Shown piece after piece: positions 41,488-50,316 of a stretch of DNA of 64,000 nucleotides. Location: assembly GCA_963726775.1 (NCBI GenBank), contig CAVSDL010000015.1:186001-250000 (forward strand). Reading direction: 5' to 3'. How positions within the stretch are numbered: position 1 is the stretch's first letter; every line of letters starts with the position of its first letter. The notes beneath the pieces are model-generated. The model was not told the origin of the DNA and did no database searches. It saw only the letters and a list, made by a program, of their open reading frames with translations. This DNA comes from CAIWHR01 sp963726775. GTDB lineage: Bacteria; Pseudomonadota; Gammaproteobacteria; Burkholderiales; Casimicrobiaceae. The position numbers and the translations under genes were made by a program.

Positions 41488-42876
41488 TCAGTAACTGCCC
41501 GGCGACGCAAAGCTCTCGAAGCGCGTGTATTCGCCGAGAAAGGTGAGGCGCACCGTGCCGATCGGGCCGTTGCGCTGCTTGCCGATGATGATCTCGGCAA
41601 CACCCTTCTCCTGCGTGTCGGGGTTGTAGACTTCATCGCGATAGATGAACAGGATCAGGTCCGCATCCTGCTCGATCGCCCCGCTTTCCCGAAGATCGGA
41701 CATCACCGGCCGCTTGTTCGGCCGCTGCTCGAGCGAGCGATTGAGCTGCGAGAGCGCCATCACCGGAACCTTGAGTTCCTTCGCCAGCGCCTTCATCGAG
41801 CGTGAGATTTCGGAGATCTCGGTCGCCCGATTTTCGCCCGACGTCGATGCCTGCATCAGCTGCAGGTAATCGACGATGACGAGGCCGAGCTTGCCGTAGG
41901 TCTTCATCAGCCGCCGGGCGCGCGAGCGCACTTCGATCGCATTGAGGGCAGGCGTTTCGTCGATGAGGATTGGCGCCTCGTTGAGCCGCCCCAGCGCGGC
42001 GGTGAGCTTCTCCCAGTCCTCGGCCGCCAGCCGCCCGGTGCGCAGCTTGTGCTGGTCGAGCCGCCCGACCGACCCGATCAGGCGCAACGCGAGCTGCGAC
42101 GCACCCATTTCCATGGAAAAAACGACCACCGGCATTCCCGCGGCGAGCGCGACATGCTCGCCGATGTTCAAGGCGAGGGCCGTCTTGCCCATGCTGGGGC
42201 GTCCGGCGACGACGACGAGATCGCCCGGCTGCAACCCGGAGGTCATACGGTCGAGATCGGGGAAGCCGGTCGGCACGCCCGTGACATCGGACGGATCGTC
42301 GCGGTTGTAGAGCGTCTCGATCCGCTCGACCACACCCGCGAGCAGCGTCCCGATCTCCTGGAACTGCTGCGTTCCACGCGAGCCCTGCTCGGCGATGTGC
42401 AGCACTTTCGCCTCGGCCTGATCGAGGACTTCCTTCGCGCTGCGTCCGAGCGGATTGTAGGCCGTGTCGGCGATGTCGCCTGCGGTCGCCGCAAGCTGGC
42501 GCAATATCGAGCGGTCGCGGACGATCTGCGCGTAGTGGCGGATGTTCGCGGCCGTGGGAACATTCTGTACGAGCGCACCCAGATAGGCGAGTCCACCGAC
42601 GTAATCGAGTTTCTGCGAGGAGGCGAGCGATCCGGATACGGTCACCACATCCGCCGGCTTGCCGTCGGCGACGAGGCCGACGATATGCTGGTAGATGAGG
42701 CGGTGCGCTTCGCTGTAGAAGTCGGCATCCGAAACCGCGTCGCCGACCTTGTCGGTGGCCTCGTTGTCGAGCAGGAGTCCGCCCAGCACCGACTGTTCCG
42801 CCTCCAGCGAGTGCGGCGGAAGTTTCAGCGCGTCGAGCTGCGGGTCGTCGGGCATGGGCTTGGGTCGGGCCGACAT
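41488..42876 (-). CDS. dnaB: Replicative DNA helicase DnaB
   Basis: Hexameric 5'-3' replication-fork helicase, 462 residues. The N-terminal DnaG-interacting domain begins PPHSLEAEQSVLGGLLLDN. The RecA-like domain has Walker A GRPSMGKTALALN, the Walker B region KLGLVIVDYLQLM, and the arginine-finger region IEQDADLILFIYRDE. No intein is present. It lies downstream of rplI after a strong terminator, so it is probably expressed from its own promoter in the 42877-43148 gap. Confidence 0.97.
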   Translation of the reverse strand: MSARPKPMPDDPQLDALKLPPHSLEAEQSVLGGLLLDNEATDKVGDAVSDADFYSEAHRLIYQHIVGLVADGKPADVVTVSGSLASSQKLDYVGGLAYLGALVQNVPTAANIRHYAQIVRDRSILRQLAATAGDIADTAYNPLGRSAKEVLDQAEAKVLHIAEQGSRGTQQFQEIGTLLAGVVERIETLYNRDDPSDVTGVPTGFPDLDRMTSGLQPGDLVVVAGRPSMGKTALALNIGEHVALAAGMPVVVFSMEMGASQLALRLIGSVGRLDQHKLRTGRLAAEDWEKLTAALGRLNEAPILIDETPALNAIEVRSRARRLMKTYGKLGLVIVDYLQLMQASTSGENRATEISEISRSMKALAKELKVPVMALSQLNRSLEQRPNKRPVMSDLRESGAIEQDADLILFIYRDEVYNPDTQEKGVAEIIIGKQRNGPIGTVRLTFLGEYTRFESFASPGSY

Positions 42877-43148
42877 CTCCGGCCGCTTGGGATTCAGTAA
42901 ATGGTCGCGGAATGTCGCGTGGTGCTGCGACGCCGACGGCGGGGATGGGGAACGATGATTTTAGCAGGCTGCCGCGGTGCGCCCCCGAACTCGTTGTCCG
43001 CCAAGGCCCTGTCATTGCCTCGCCCGCGCCACGTCGGCGGTGCATCGCTGCGCGGCCCGACGTGACGCCCGTGGCGTGGCCCCATCGCGCAATCCCCGGC
43101 CGATAATGCGCCGGGGAATCCCGGCTCCGGCAAACCCTGTCCGCCTCG
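42877..43148. other. Intergenic region between rplI terminator and dnaB
   Basis: No gene is seen. An 8-bp inverted repeat, TCCCCGGC (43093-43100) and GCCGGGGA (43110-43117), surrounds an AT-containing 9-bp centre (CGATAATGC). It could be part of the dnaB promoter or an operator. Together with the terminator this makes a 344-bp gap between dnaB and rplI. Confidence 0.4.
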
Positions 43149-43179
43149 AAAAAAAAGCCCCGCCGGATGACGGGGCTTT
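43149..43179 (-). terminator. Rho-independent terminator after rplI
   Basis: On the minus strand AAAGCCCCG (9 bp) pairs with CGGGGCTTT around an 8-nt loop and runs into eight consecutive T residues. It lies 41 bp after the rplI stop and closes the rpsF-priB-rpsR-rplI operon. Confidence 0.93.
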
Positions 43180-43220
43180 CTCCGCGACCTGGCGTCGCCG
43201 CAAGATCGAATCGGCGTCGT

Positions 43221-43682
43221 TCAGAGGGCGTTCGTCGTGTCGCCCAGTACGCTTACGGTGATGTTCGCCGTCGCGTCGGTATGCACCGCTACGACCAGCG
43301 GGTGGTCGCCGACGTGCTTCAGCGGACCGCCCGGCATCCGGATGGCCGCCTTCTCGATGGGGAAGCCCTGCGCCTTCAGGGCGTCCGCGATGTCGCTGTT
43401 GGTGACCGATCCGAACAGGCGACCGTCCACGCCGGCCTTTTGCGTGACCTGGATCGTCAGGCCCTCGAGCTTCCCGACCTGGTCCTGCGCGGCAGCGAGT
43501 TTCTCGGCGGCGGCCTTCTCGAGCTCCGCGCGCTTGCCTTCCAGCAATTTGATGTTCTCGGGCGTGGCACGCTTGGCCTTCCCGTGGGGGATCAGGTAAT
43601 TGCGGGCGTAACCCTGTTTTACCTTGACGACGTCGCCCAGGTTGCCGACGTTGACGACCTTCTCGAGCAGGATGATCTGCAT
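43221..43682 (-). CDS. rplI: 50S ribosomal protein L9
   Basis: Ribosomal protein bL9, 153 residues, with the signature N-terminal MQIILLEKVVNVGNLGDVVK and GYARNYLIPHGKA, a long central helix, and the C-terminal rRNA-binding domain. Full length for the family. GGAGG precedes the ATG. It is the last gene of the S6-PriB-S18-L9 operon, 11 bp after rpsR. Confidence 0.98.
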   Translation of the reverse strand: MQIILLEKVVNVGNLGDVVKVKQGYARNYLIPHGKAKRATPENIKLLEGKRAELEKAAAEKLAAAQDQVGKLEGLTIQVTQKAGVDGRLFGSVTNSDIADALKAQGFPIEKAAIRMPGGPLKHVGDHPLVVAVHTDATANITVSVLGDTTNAL

Positions 43683-43693
43683 GGGGCCTCCGC

Positions 43694-43975
43694 TCAGTGC
43701 AGGTCGGTGTACGGGATCAACGCAAGGTATCGCGCGCGCTTGATCGCCGTGCCCAGCTGGCGCTGGTATCGTGACTTGGTGCCGGTGATCCGCGCCGGCA
43801 TGATCTTGCCGTTCTCCTGGACGAAGTCCTTGAGGATTTCGATGTCCTTGTAATCGATCTCCTTGACCCCTTCCGCGGTAAAGCGGCAGAACTTCTTGCG
43901 CTTGAACAGGTTGTTCCCGCGCTCGCGCTTCTTGCCATCCTTCTTCTTGCCAAATCTTCCTTGGGGACGCGGCAT
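43694..43975 (-). CDS. rpsR: 30S ribosomal protein S18
   Basis: Ribosomal protein bS18, 93 residues. The N-terminus is a long basic extension (MPRPQGRFGKKKDGKKRERG) followed by the family core KFCRFTAEGVKEIDYKDIEI and PARITGTKSRYQRQLGTAIK. It binds S6 in the 30S platform. It starts 1 bp after the priB stop, so translation is almost certainly coupled. Confidence 0.97.
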   Translation of the reverse strand: MPRPQGRFGKKKDGKKRERGNNLFKRKKFCRFTAEGVKEIDYKDIEILKDFVQENGKIMPARITGTKSRYQRQLGTAIKRARYLALIPYTDLH

Positions 43976-43976
43976 T

Positions 43977-44285
43977 TCAGTTTCCTTCCATCAATTCGAA
44001 TTCGTTTACGTGCAGCGCAACCGTGACGCCTGTACGGTAGCGCCGCGCGAGAAAGCCCTTGCAGCGCAACGCGGTCCCGGTCGGCACGGCGGAGAGCGCC
44101 TTTGCAGGTTCACCGAAGGCCACCGCGGCCAGTTCGCAGTCGACGTTGCGCGCTCCACCGGCTTCCGGCTGTACCGACCTATGCTTCAATATGCATTCGA
44201 GGGCTGGAACGCCCGCCGGGGTGTAGCGCAGGTCGCCGCGTTCCGTAAGCGTGGCGTCAAGCGTGAGCCGGTTCGCAGCGGGCAC
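43977..44285 (-). CDS. priB: Primosomal replication protein N, PriB
   Basis: A 102-residue single-stranded-DNA-binding OB-fold protein of the replication restart primosome. Family residues include NRLTLDATLTERGDLRYTPA and GVPALECILKHRSVQ, with the C-terminal LHVNEFELME. The start is a GTG (44283-44285), the only suitable start between rpsF and the fold. Its position between rpsF and rpsR is the standard beta/gammaproteobacterial arrangement. Confidence 0.93.
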   Translation of the reverse strand: MPAANRLTLDATLTERGDLRYTPAGVPALECILKHRSVQPEAGGARNVDCELAAVAFGEPAKALSAVPTGTALRCKGFLARRYRTGVTVALHVNEFELMEGN

Positions 44286-44311
44286 GTGGGCCAGTTGTAT
44301 CGCCGTTCGCG

Positions 44312-44797
44312 TTAGGCCACCGCTGGCGGTGCCGCCGGGTCGGCCGCAGGCGGTGCGTCGACGACCGCCGCTGCCGGCCGCGCTCCTCGGTCACCACGAT
44401 CACCGCGATCCCCACGGTCGCCGCGATCCCCGCGATCCCCGCGATCACCACGTTCGCCGTCGCGGGCAGTCCTCGGCTTTTCCTCGCGCATCATCGGCGA
44501 CGGCGCGACAACGGCCTCCTTCATCGCGACGATCAGATGGCGCAGCACCGCGTCGTTGAATTTGAATGCGTGTTCGAGCTCGTCCAGCGTTTCCTGGTCG
44601 ACCTCGATGTTCATCAGCACGTAGTGCGCCTTGTGGATCTTGGCGATCGGGTAGGCGAGCTGGCGCCGGCCCCAGTCTTCGAGGCGGTGGATCCGGCCGT
44701 TCTTGCCGGTGATGGTCGTGCGATACCGCTCGACCATCGCGGGAACCTGCTCGCTCTGGTCGGGATGCACGATGAATACGACTTCGTAGTGACGCAT
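44312..44797 (-). CDS. rpsF: 30S ribosomal protein S6 with extended GDR-repeat tail
   Basis: Ribosomal protein bS6, 161 residues. The core (1-95) has MRHYEVVFIVHPDQSEQVPA, RRQLAYPIAKIHKAHYVLMN and the S18-binding face. The tail is unusual: seven tandem Gly-Asp-Arg triplets (about 116-136), then an Ala/Pro-rich end. The codons of the repeat vary (GGT/GGG/GGC, GAT/GAC, CGC/CGT), so it is maintained at protein level rather than a recent slippage. E. coli S6 has an acidic tail that is post-translationally glutamylated. TAAGGAG precedes the ATG. Confidence 0.97.
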   Translation of the reverse strand: MRHYEVVFIVHPDQSEQVPAMVERYRTTITGKNGRIHRLEDWGRRQLAYPIAKIHKAHYVLMNIEVDQETLDELEHAFKFNDAVLRHLIVAMKEAVVAPSPMMREEKPRTARDGERGDRGDRGDRGDRGDRGDRGDRGARPAAAVVDAPPAADPAAPPAVA

Positions 44798-44823
44798 GCA
44801 GATCGCTCCTTATGGGCTGTGGA

Positions 44824-44870
44824 GCGGCATCGGTGGCCGCTGGTGGCCTCCCCGTCTGCGGCGGGTGAGG
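44824..44870 (-). promoter_or_regulatory. Structured rpsF leader, possible S6:S18 autoregulatory site
   Basis: The rpsF 5' leader holds a hairpin GCGGC-CACCGAT-GCCGC (44824-44840) with a CCG in its loop, and an imperfect GC-rich stem upstream around GCCTCACCCG / CGGGGAGGC. S6 and S18 are known to bind a CCG-bearing leader structure in many bacteria. The match here is suggestive and not checked against the covariance model. Confidence 0.35.
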
Positions 44871-44884
44871 CAAGGGAACCTGTG

Positions 44885-44913
44885 ATTCTAAGCGATTTTG
44901 CTATCTAAAACAA
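44885..44913 (-). promoter_or_regulatory. Sigma70-type promoter of the rpsF operon
   Basis: On the minus strand TTGTTT (44908-44913) and TAGAAT (44885-44890) are separated by 17 bp in an AT-rich island. The -10 matches five of six consensus bases. It would give an rpsF leader of about 80 nt that includes the hairpins described separately. The rest of the gap up to 45090 holds nothing recognised. Confidence 0.7.
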
Positions 44914-45090
44914 GGCCGAATGGACGCTGCATCGCAATCTTGTCGTTGTTTCCGGCGGCGGAAGGCGGGGCCGGTCCCCTGTGTTCCTGCCGCGACGCCG
45001 CGTCCGCCGGGGCCCGACAGCGGTTCCGGACCCGGCCCGACGAGGCGAAGCGGCGAGCGGCGCCGGGTCGCCGGGCGGGGTCGCGACCGG

Positions 45091-46983
45091 TCAGCGCCGG
45101 TCGAGCCGATAGATCCGCGACTCGCCGTAACCCTTGGCCAGTTCCAGGCGGCCGATGTATTCCAGCGCGAAATCAGCCTTGCCCGAGGCGACCAGCGTCG
45201 CGGCGAACGCCTCGCTCGCGTACACCATGCCGGTTGGCGTCACCGGCTCGATCCGCGCGGTCTTGGTGACGCTCGACCCGAAATAGCTGTCCCGGCCCAT
45301 GATCGGATCGAACCCGCAGAACACCGGTCCGGCGTGCAGCGCAATGCGGATCTGGCTGCTTTCCGGCAGCCCGGCCGCGGTCCAGTCGACGCCCAGCATG
45401 CTCGCCAGCAGGCGCAGCGCGAACTCGGCGCCGTCGTGCGGCGACGCGAACACCGCATACAGCGCATCGCCCCAGGTCTTGGCGTCCAGCGGCTTGATCG
45501 GAGACGCCGCGATCTCCGCGGCGACGATGTCGAGAAAGCGCGACTGGAACAGCGGCGCATAGGCATCGTGCAGCCGGCTGTAGCCCGCAAAGTCGGCGAA
45601 CAGCAGCGTCTTGAGCGTCCGCTGCGGACGCGCGGCGGCGCCCAGTTCATCGGGCGCCACGACCGCAGCGGGCGAACCCGCTGCCGCAGGCATCGGGCCG
45701 CGACCGAGCGCGCCGTCGGGGACGGTCCCGGCGCCGGAAGCCGCCTGGGCACGCAGCAGGCACAGATCGATCACCTGCGGCGGACCGACGGTCGCTTGCC
45801 AGCGCTCGAACGACGACAGCGTCCCCCCCATCCCGCCGGGCGCCGCCGAATCGAGCACGCAGAGCAGCGACGGCGCGGTCTGCAGCTGCGCGGCGCGCAA
45901 CACGGCGAAGCCTTCGAGCAGCAGCGCCGCGTGTTCGAAGAGCACGTCGTCGTCGAGATAACCCTCTTCGGTGGCCATGATCACCCGCGTCGCCCGGGCG
46001 AGAGCGGCGTCGAAGCGCGGCAGCCACGCGGCGCCGCCCACCGCCACGCTGGTGCGCACGAAGTCCTCCCGGTCGAACGGCAGCACGACGTTGACCTCGG
46101 CGCCGACGGCGAGCGCCGCTTCGATGAACATCAGATCGGAGCCGCAGGCGGCCGACGTATAGACGACGGGCTCGTGGAGGCGGGCGAGATGCTTGCGGAA
46201 CGCCTCCTCGACGGCGCTCGCGAGGGCCGCCGGAAACCGGGGCGTGGGCCGCCCCGGAACGTCGATCATGTGGCCCGCGAACGCCAGCACGTCGGCGGCC
46301 GGCAGGAGCCGCATCGCGCCGGCGGCTTCGGGTATGACCCGTGCGAGCAACCCGACCTGCCGGCGCATCGTCGCCACGCTGCCGGCATCGCCGGGAGCCA
46401 GCGCGAACGCGGCGGCGTAGCTTTGCCGCGCCCGATCGAAAGCGCCGAGCAGCAGTGCGGCCTCGCCCGCGGTCGCGTGATCCCAGCATGTCGGCGGCGT
46501 CGTCTGCGCCCCGAGTTGCGCGAGGATTTCGTTCGCCAGGCGTTTCGCTTCGGCACGCTCACCGAGCAGCAGCGACAAGGTGGCGGCGTTGATTCCGGGG
46601 TAAGTGTCGTGCCGCAGCGCGTAAGCCGCAAGATAATCGTCGCGCGCGCGCTCGGCCATCGCCACCGCGCCGGGAGAATCCGGCGCTCGATGGAAGCCGT
46701 CCTTCCACAGGCGTCCGCGCAGGCTCAGGATATCGGCGAGCAGCGCTGCCGGCGCCGAAGCCTGCGCCCGGTCGAGCAACGCGAGGGCCTCGTGGGTTGC
46801 GCCGGCCCGCGCGTGAGCCAGCGCGCCGCAATAGAGCAGCTCGGCATCGTGCGGCCGCGACGCGACCGCCTCGCGGAACGCGTCGCAGGCGTCCCAGGGC
46901 GCGCCGTGCGCGAGATGGCTACGGATACGCGCGCAGTCGTCGGCGGTCGCGGCGGAGTCCCCGTCGGAAAGGATCTGCTCCAT
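45091..46983 (-). CDS. TPR-S-like / SLOG-like / class III nucleotide cyclase protein
   Basis: A 630-residue protein. Residues 15-215 are a helical repeat region like the TPR-S/TRAFs-binding family (DTYPGINAATLSLLLGERAE). Residues 225-390 look like a SLOG-type Rossmann nucleotide-binding domain (VYTSAACGSDLMFIEAALAV, VNVVLPFDREDFVRTSV). The C-terminus (about 445-630) is a class III cyclase: metal Asp residues in LLFADFAGYSRL and KTWGDALYAVF, then SYFGSSVTKTARIEPVTPTG. There the usual transition-state Asn is Thr and the adenine-specifying Asp is replaced, while Arg is kept, so the product is uncertain. It ends a three-gene operon with STAND and TIR proteins; a 119-bp gap precedes it. Confidence 0.8.
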   Translation of the reverse strand: MEQILSDGDSAATADDCARIRSHLAHGAPWDACDAFREAVASRPHDAELLYCGALAHARAGATHEALALLDRAQASAPAALLADILSLRGRLWKDGFHRAPDSPGAVAMAERARDDYLAAYALRHDTYPGINAATLSLLLGERAEAKRLANEILAQLGAQTTPPTCWDHATAGEAALLLGAFDRARQSYAAAFALAPGDAGSVATMRRQVGLLARVIPEAAGAMRLLPAADVLAFAGHMIDVPGRPTPRFPAALASAVEEAFRKHLARLHEPVVYTSAACGSDLMFIEAALAVGAEVNVVLPFDREDFVRTSVAVGGAAWLPRFDAALARATRVIMATEEGYLDDDVLFEHAALLLEGFAVLRAAQLQTAPSLLCVLDSAAPGGMGGTLSSFERWQATVGPPQVIDLCLLRAQAASGAGTVPDGALGRGPMPAAAGSPAAVVAPDELGAAARPQRTLKTLLFADFAGYSRLHDAYAPLFQSRFLDIVAAEIAASPIKPLDAKTWGDALYAVFASPHDGAEFALRLLASMLGVDWTAAGLPESSQIRIALHAGPVFCGFDPIMGRDSYFGSSVTKTARIEPVTPTGMVYASEAFAATLVASGKADFALEYIGRLELAKGYGESRIYRLDRR

Positions 46984-47102
46984 GCGGCGCGTCGGGTCGA
47001 TTGTCGCGCACGCCTAACGCTGCCGCTTCAGTTCTTCGGCGATGCGCCCACGCCACACCTTTGCGTTCCTCGGCGCGCGCATTTCGTTCGGCTGCTCGTC
47101 CC

Positions 47103-50100
47103 TCAGCGCGCTGCGCGGCGCGCGTCGGCAATCAGCGCTTGCGCTGTCAGGCTCTTGCGCACGCCTCGCGCTTCGGCAGGCAGGCTGTCGAGCGCGGCCT
47201 GGGCTTCGGCGAGCCGGGCGCCGGCTTTCGACGGCGTCGATTGCGCCGAGGCCAGCAGCGCGAGCGCCAGGCCGAGCTTGTGCCACTGCTCGTCGGTCTT
47301 CCGCGCGTTGAACTCGCGCTGGAACGCGAGCGCGGGTTCGTCCAGTGCGCGCGCTTCGTCGTTGCGCCCGACGCGACCCAGCGCGATCGCGAGCAGCGCC
47401 GCGTCGTCGGCTGCATCGCGCCGTCCGCCGAGGGTGCGCGCGGGCAGCTGCTTGCGCGCTTCGGCAAGTTGGCTGAATTGCTCCTGCGCGGCGGCGAAGT
47501 CGCCGTCCTGAAATTCGGCCCAGCCCAGCGTCAGGTGCAGATTGCGAAGCGCATCCGCAACCCGCTCGCGGCCGAAGGCATCGGGAGGCTTCAGTTGCAG
47601 CAGCCTCTCGCGCACGCCCTTGGCGGCGGCACGGGCGCGCGCCGGGTCGCCCAGGCGCGCGGCCAGCTGCACCGGGCCGACAGCTACCCATGCGCGCCAA
47701 ATGGCATGCTCGAATGAGGTCTCCGGGATGGCGCGCATGAAGGTCTCGAAATAGCGCAGCGAGTCGGCGAAGTATTTCTCCGCCGCGACAGGCTGTCCGA
47801 GGTCGGCAGCGATCATCGAGGCCCAGAAAAGCGACTCGGAGACGGGGCCCGCGATCAGCGGCGAGGTCGCCGCGAGCGTCTCACCCTCACGGTTCTCCAG
47901 GTACCTGGCCAGGGCGTCGCGCAGACGGCCCATATCCCACAGGGCTCCGGCCGCGTTCGAACGCGAGATGAGTGCGTTGCCTCTCGCGATCATGTTGCTG
48001 GGGTCGATCCGCGCCAGCAGTGCCGAGTCCCGCATCGACTGTTCGGCAGCCGCCAGCCGACGCGCCGGCTGCACTTCGCTTTCCGCCACCTGGGCCAGGG
48101 CCGATGAAATCAATCCACGCGCGCGCAAGGCAAGCATGTTGGTCGGCTGCTGATCGAGCACCAGCGTGGTTGCACGAAGTCCTTCTTCGCCTGCACGGGT
48201 GGCGTCTGCCGGCCGGCCCAGATTGCCGTAGGTTTCTACCAGCCAGCCGGCCGCGATGCCGAAACGGGCCGCGGCATCGCCGTCGGCCTGCAGGTTGTCG
48301 ATGCTGCGGTAGGCTGCCAGCGCCTCGTTCTGGGAGACCAGCGCAGTTTCGTACTGGCCCTGCCGCATTTGCACGTATCCGAGCTGATCCAGCGCTGCCG
48401 CATAGGCGCGCCGCAGGGCGACGCTCGCGTCGCTTGCCTTTGCCGCCGGCAGGAGCACCGTCACGGCCCGTTCCGCGGGCGGCAGGGCGGCGCGGTCGAA
48501 GCCGCCCGAGTCCACCGCGCGCGATTGCGCGACCAGACCGAGCGACAGGCCGTTCGCGGCAGCTTCGCTCGCATCGCCCTTCGCGCGCAGTGCATCGAGC
48601 GCAGGAATCGCCACGGCGAGCACCTTGCGTGCCTCATCGACCTTGCCCTGGGTGCGCAGCACCGCGCCGTAGCGCACCTGTGCCAGCGCCTGGTTGCGCT
48701 CGGTGTCAGGCGTGCGCAATTCGGCCGGCAGGGCGTTGTAGTAGTCGATCGCGCGCTTGGCCAGCTCGCCGACGATGTTGAGACGGCCGACGGGTTCGAG
48801 TTCGCGGTAGAAGTCGTCCAGCAGGTAGACGACGAGCTTTTCGGATTCGCCGCGCGCGGTTTCGGCCATCGCCCGTGTGGCTTGCGCGCGCTGCATGTTC
48901 CAGACACCGAACGCGGCCGCGCCGACGGCAACGACGGCCAGCGCGATGCAAACGGCCGCGACCTTGCGCGCGCGCACGAGAGACGCGCGGGTCGCGAGCT
49001 CGCGCGCACGCTGCCCGGCGAGTTTGCGCTCGGCTTCGTCGCGCGCTTCCCGCTCGTGGCGCAGGTCGCGGCTCGCCGTCACGACGCTGCACAGCACGTC
49101 GTGCGTCAATTCCACGCGGCGCAGGTCGAGCCTCTCCTCGATGCGCAGCAGCCGCCGGTTGACGAGCTTCGACAGCGCGTCCGGCGTGGCCCCTGCCGCG
49201 GCGAACGCCTTCTGCACCCGCTCCTCGGCCAGGCTCTCCCTGAAGCCGGACTCGGTGATCATCTCGTCCTCGACGAACTTGCGCACGCCGGGCGGCTGGT
49301 CGGCGAGCGCGCGCTCGTAGAACTCGGAGAGGATCGTGTCGCGCGAGCCGGCGAGCAGATCGGCCGAGATCTCGCTCCTGCGCTGCGCGAGGCGGGCGTT
49401 GTTCAACTCGCGGCAGATGAGCGAGAGGAGCGAGGGCTCGACCTCGGCGTTGCGCAGCTCCGAGCCACCGGCGATGAAGCGCACGATCGATTCGGCGATC
49501 TCCTCGTTGACGAGCGCCCCGCCGGGCTTCACCACGGCGTCGAGCGCCTGCGCGCCGGTCATCCGCGCGAGCCGCATCCGGTTCTGCGTGATCGAAGGCA
49601 TCTCGCCCTTCACGCCCTCGAGGTGCGCGAGGTAGTCCTCGCGCAGCGCGATCAGGATCCGATAGTCCTCGCGCGTGAAGTCGAACATTTCGGCGGCGGA
49701 CTCGTCCTGGTCGATGCGCTCCTCGACCGCCCTCGGCGGGCGGTTCTCCACCAGGTCGGCGAGGTCGGCGATGAATTCCGCCGCCCGCCGGCGGCCGAAC
49801 TCGTCGGTCTGCGCGAGCGTGAAGATCTCCTCGAACTGGTCGAAGATGAGGAGCGGGATCAGCGTCTTCCCCACGGCGTCGCGCAGCACGTCGTCGCGAT
49901 GGTGCAGGAACTCCCACAGCGACTCGCCTTCGACCGCGGCCCCGGCCTGCGTCCATTGCCCCGAGGCCTGCGTGGCGCGGAAGATCGCCTTCTTGATCTG
50001 CTCGGCCGGCGACGGCGATTCCGGCGAGTAGTCGATCCGCACGTAGACGGGGCAGTAGCCCAGCGGCCGCAGCCTGGGGACGATACCGGCGCGCAGGATC

Positions 50101-50309
50101 GACGTCTTGCCGAGCCCGGACTGGCCGAACAGGATCGTGAGCCGCTTGCGCTGGACACGGCGGCCGAGCTCCGCCACCTCCTCCTCGCGCCCGTAGAAGT
50201 ACGAGCGCGTCTCCTCGGTGAACGAGTCGAGCCCGAGCCACGGGTGCTGCCGGTCGATGGCGGATTGCGAGTCCGCGGCAATCGCGGAGGGCGATGCGAC
50301 TTCGTTCAT
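47103..50309 (-). CDS. nSTAND1-like NTPase with transmembrane helix and TPR array
   Basis: A 1068-residue signalling NTPase. The N-terminus has the nSTAND1-type lead-in WLGLDSFTEETRSYFYGRE, Walker A GQSGLGKTS (62-70) and Walker B LLIFDQFEEIF (153-163), then helical STAND arms to about 410. A coiled coil (415-445) precedes one transmembrane helix (about 450-470), and the remaining 600 residues are divergent TPRs. This is the layout of an oligomerising sensor: TPRs detect a cue, the NTPase switches. The TPRs would lie across the membrane from the NTPase if the helix spans once. It starts 7 bp after the TIR gene. Confidence 0.85.
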   Translation of the reverse strand: MNEVASPSAIAADSQSAIDRQHPWLGLDSFTEETRSYFYGREEEVAELGRRVQRKRLTILFGQSGLGKTSILRAGIVPRLRPLGYCPVYVRIDYSPESPSPAEQIKKAIFRATQASGQWTQAGAAVEGESLWEFLHHRDDVLRDAVGKTLIPLLIFDQFEEIFTLAQTDEFGRRRAAEFIADLADLVENRPPRAVEERIDQDESAAEMFDFTREDYRILIALREDYLAHLEGVKGEMPSITQNRMRLARMTGAQALDAVVKPGGALVNEEIAESIVRFIAGGSELRNAEVEPSLLSLICRELNNARLAQRRSEISADLLAGSRDTILSEFYERALADQPPGVRKFVEDEMITESGFRESLAEERVQKAFAAAGATPDALSKLVNRRLLRIEERLDLRRVELTHDVLCSVVTASRDLRHEREARDEAERKLAGQRARELATRASLVRARKVAAVCIALAVVAVGAAAFGVWNMQRAQATRAMAETARGESEKLVVYLLDDFYRELEPVGRLNIVGELAKRAIDYYNALPAELRTPDTERNQALAQVRYGAVLRTQGKVDEARKVLAVAIPALDALRAKGDASEAAANGLSLGLVAQSRAVDSGGFDRAALPPAERAVTVLLPAAKASDASVALRRAYAAALDQLGYVQMRQGQYETALVSQNEALAAYRSIDNLQADGDAAARFGIAAGWLVETYGNLGRPADATRAGEEGLRATTLVLDQQPTNMLALRARGLISSALAQVAESEVQPARRLAAAEQSMRDSALLARIDPSNMIARGNALISRSNAAGALWDMGRLRDALARYLENREGETLAATSPLIAGPVSESLFWASMIAADLGQPVAAEKYFADSLRYFETFMRAIPETSFEHAIWRAWVAVGPVQLAARLGDPARARAAAKGVRERLLQLKPPDAFGRERVADALRNLHLTLGWAEFQDGDFAAAQEQFSQLAEARKQLPARTLGGRRDAADDAALLAIALGRVGRNDEARALDEPALAFQREFNARKTDEQWHKLGLALALLASAQSTPSKAGARLAEAQAALDSLPAEARGVRKSLTAQALIADARRAAR

Positions 50310-50316
50310 GCGGCGG

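Noticed and set aside
44920..47511. An 863-codon plus-strand frame opposite the cyclase and STAND genes
   Set aside because: Composition is low-complexity and the opposite strand has clear domains.
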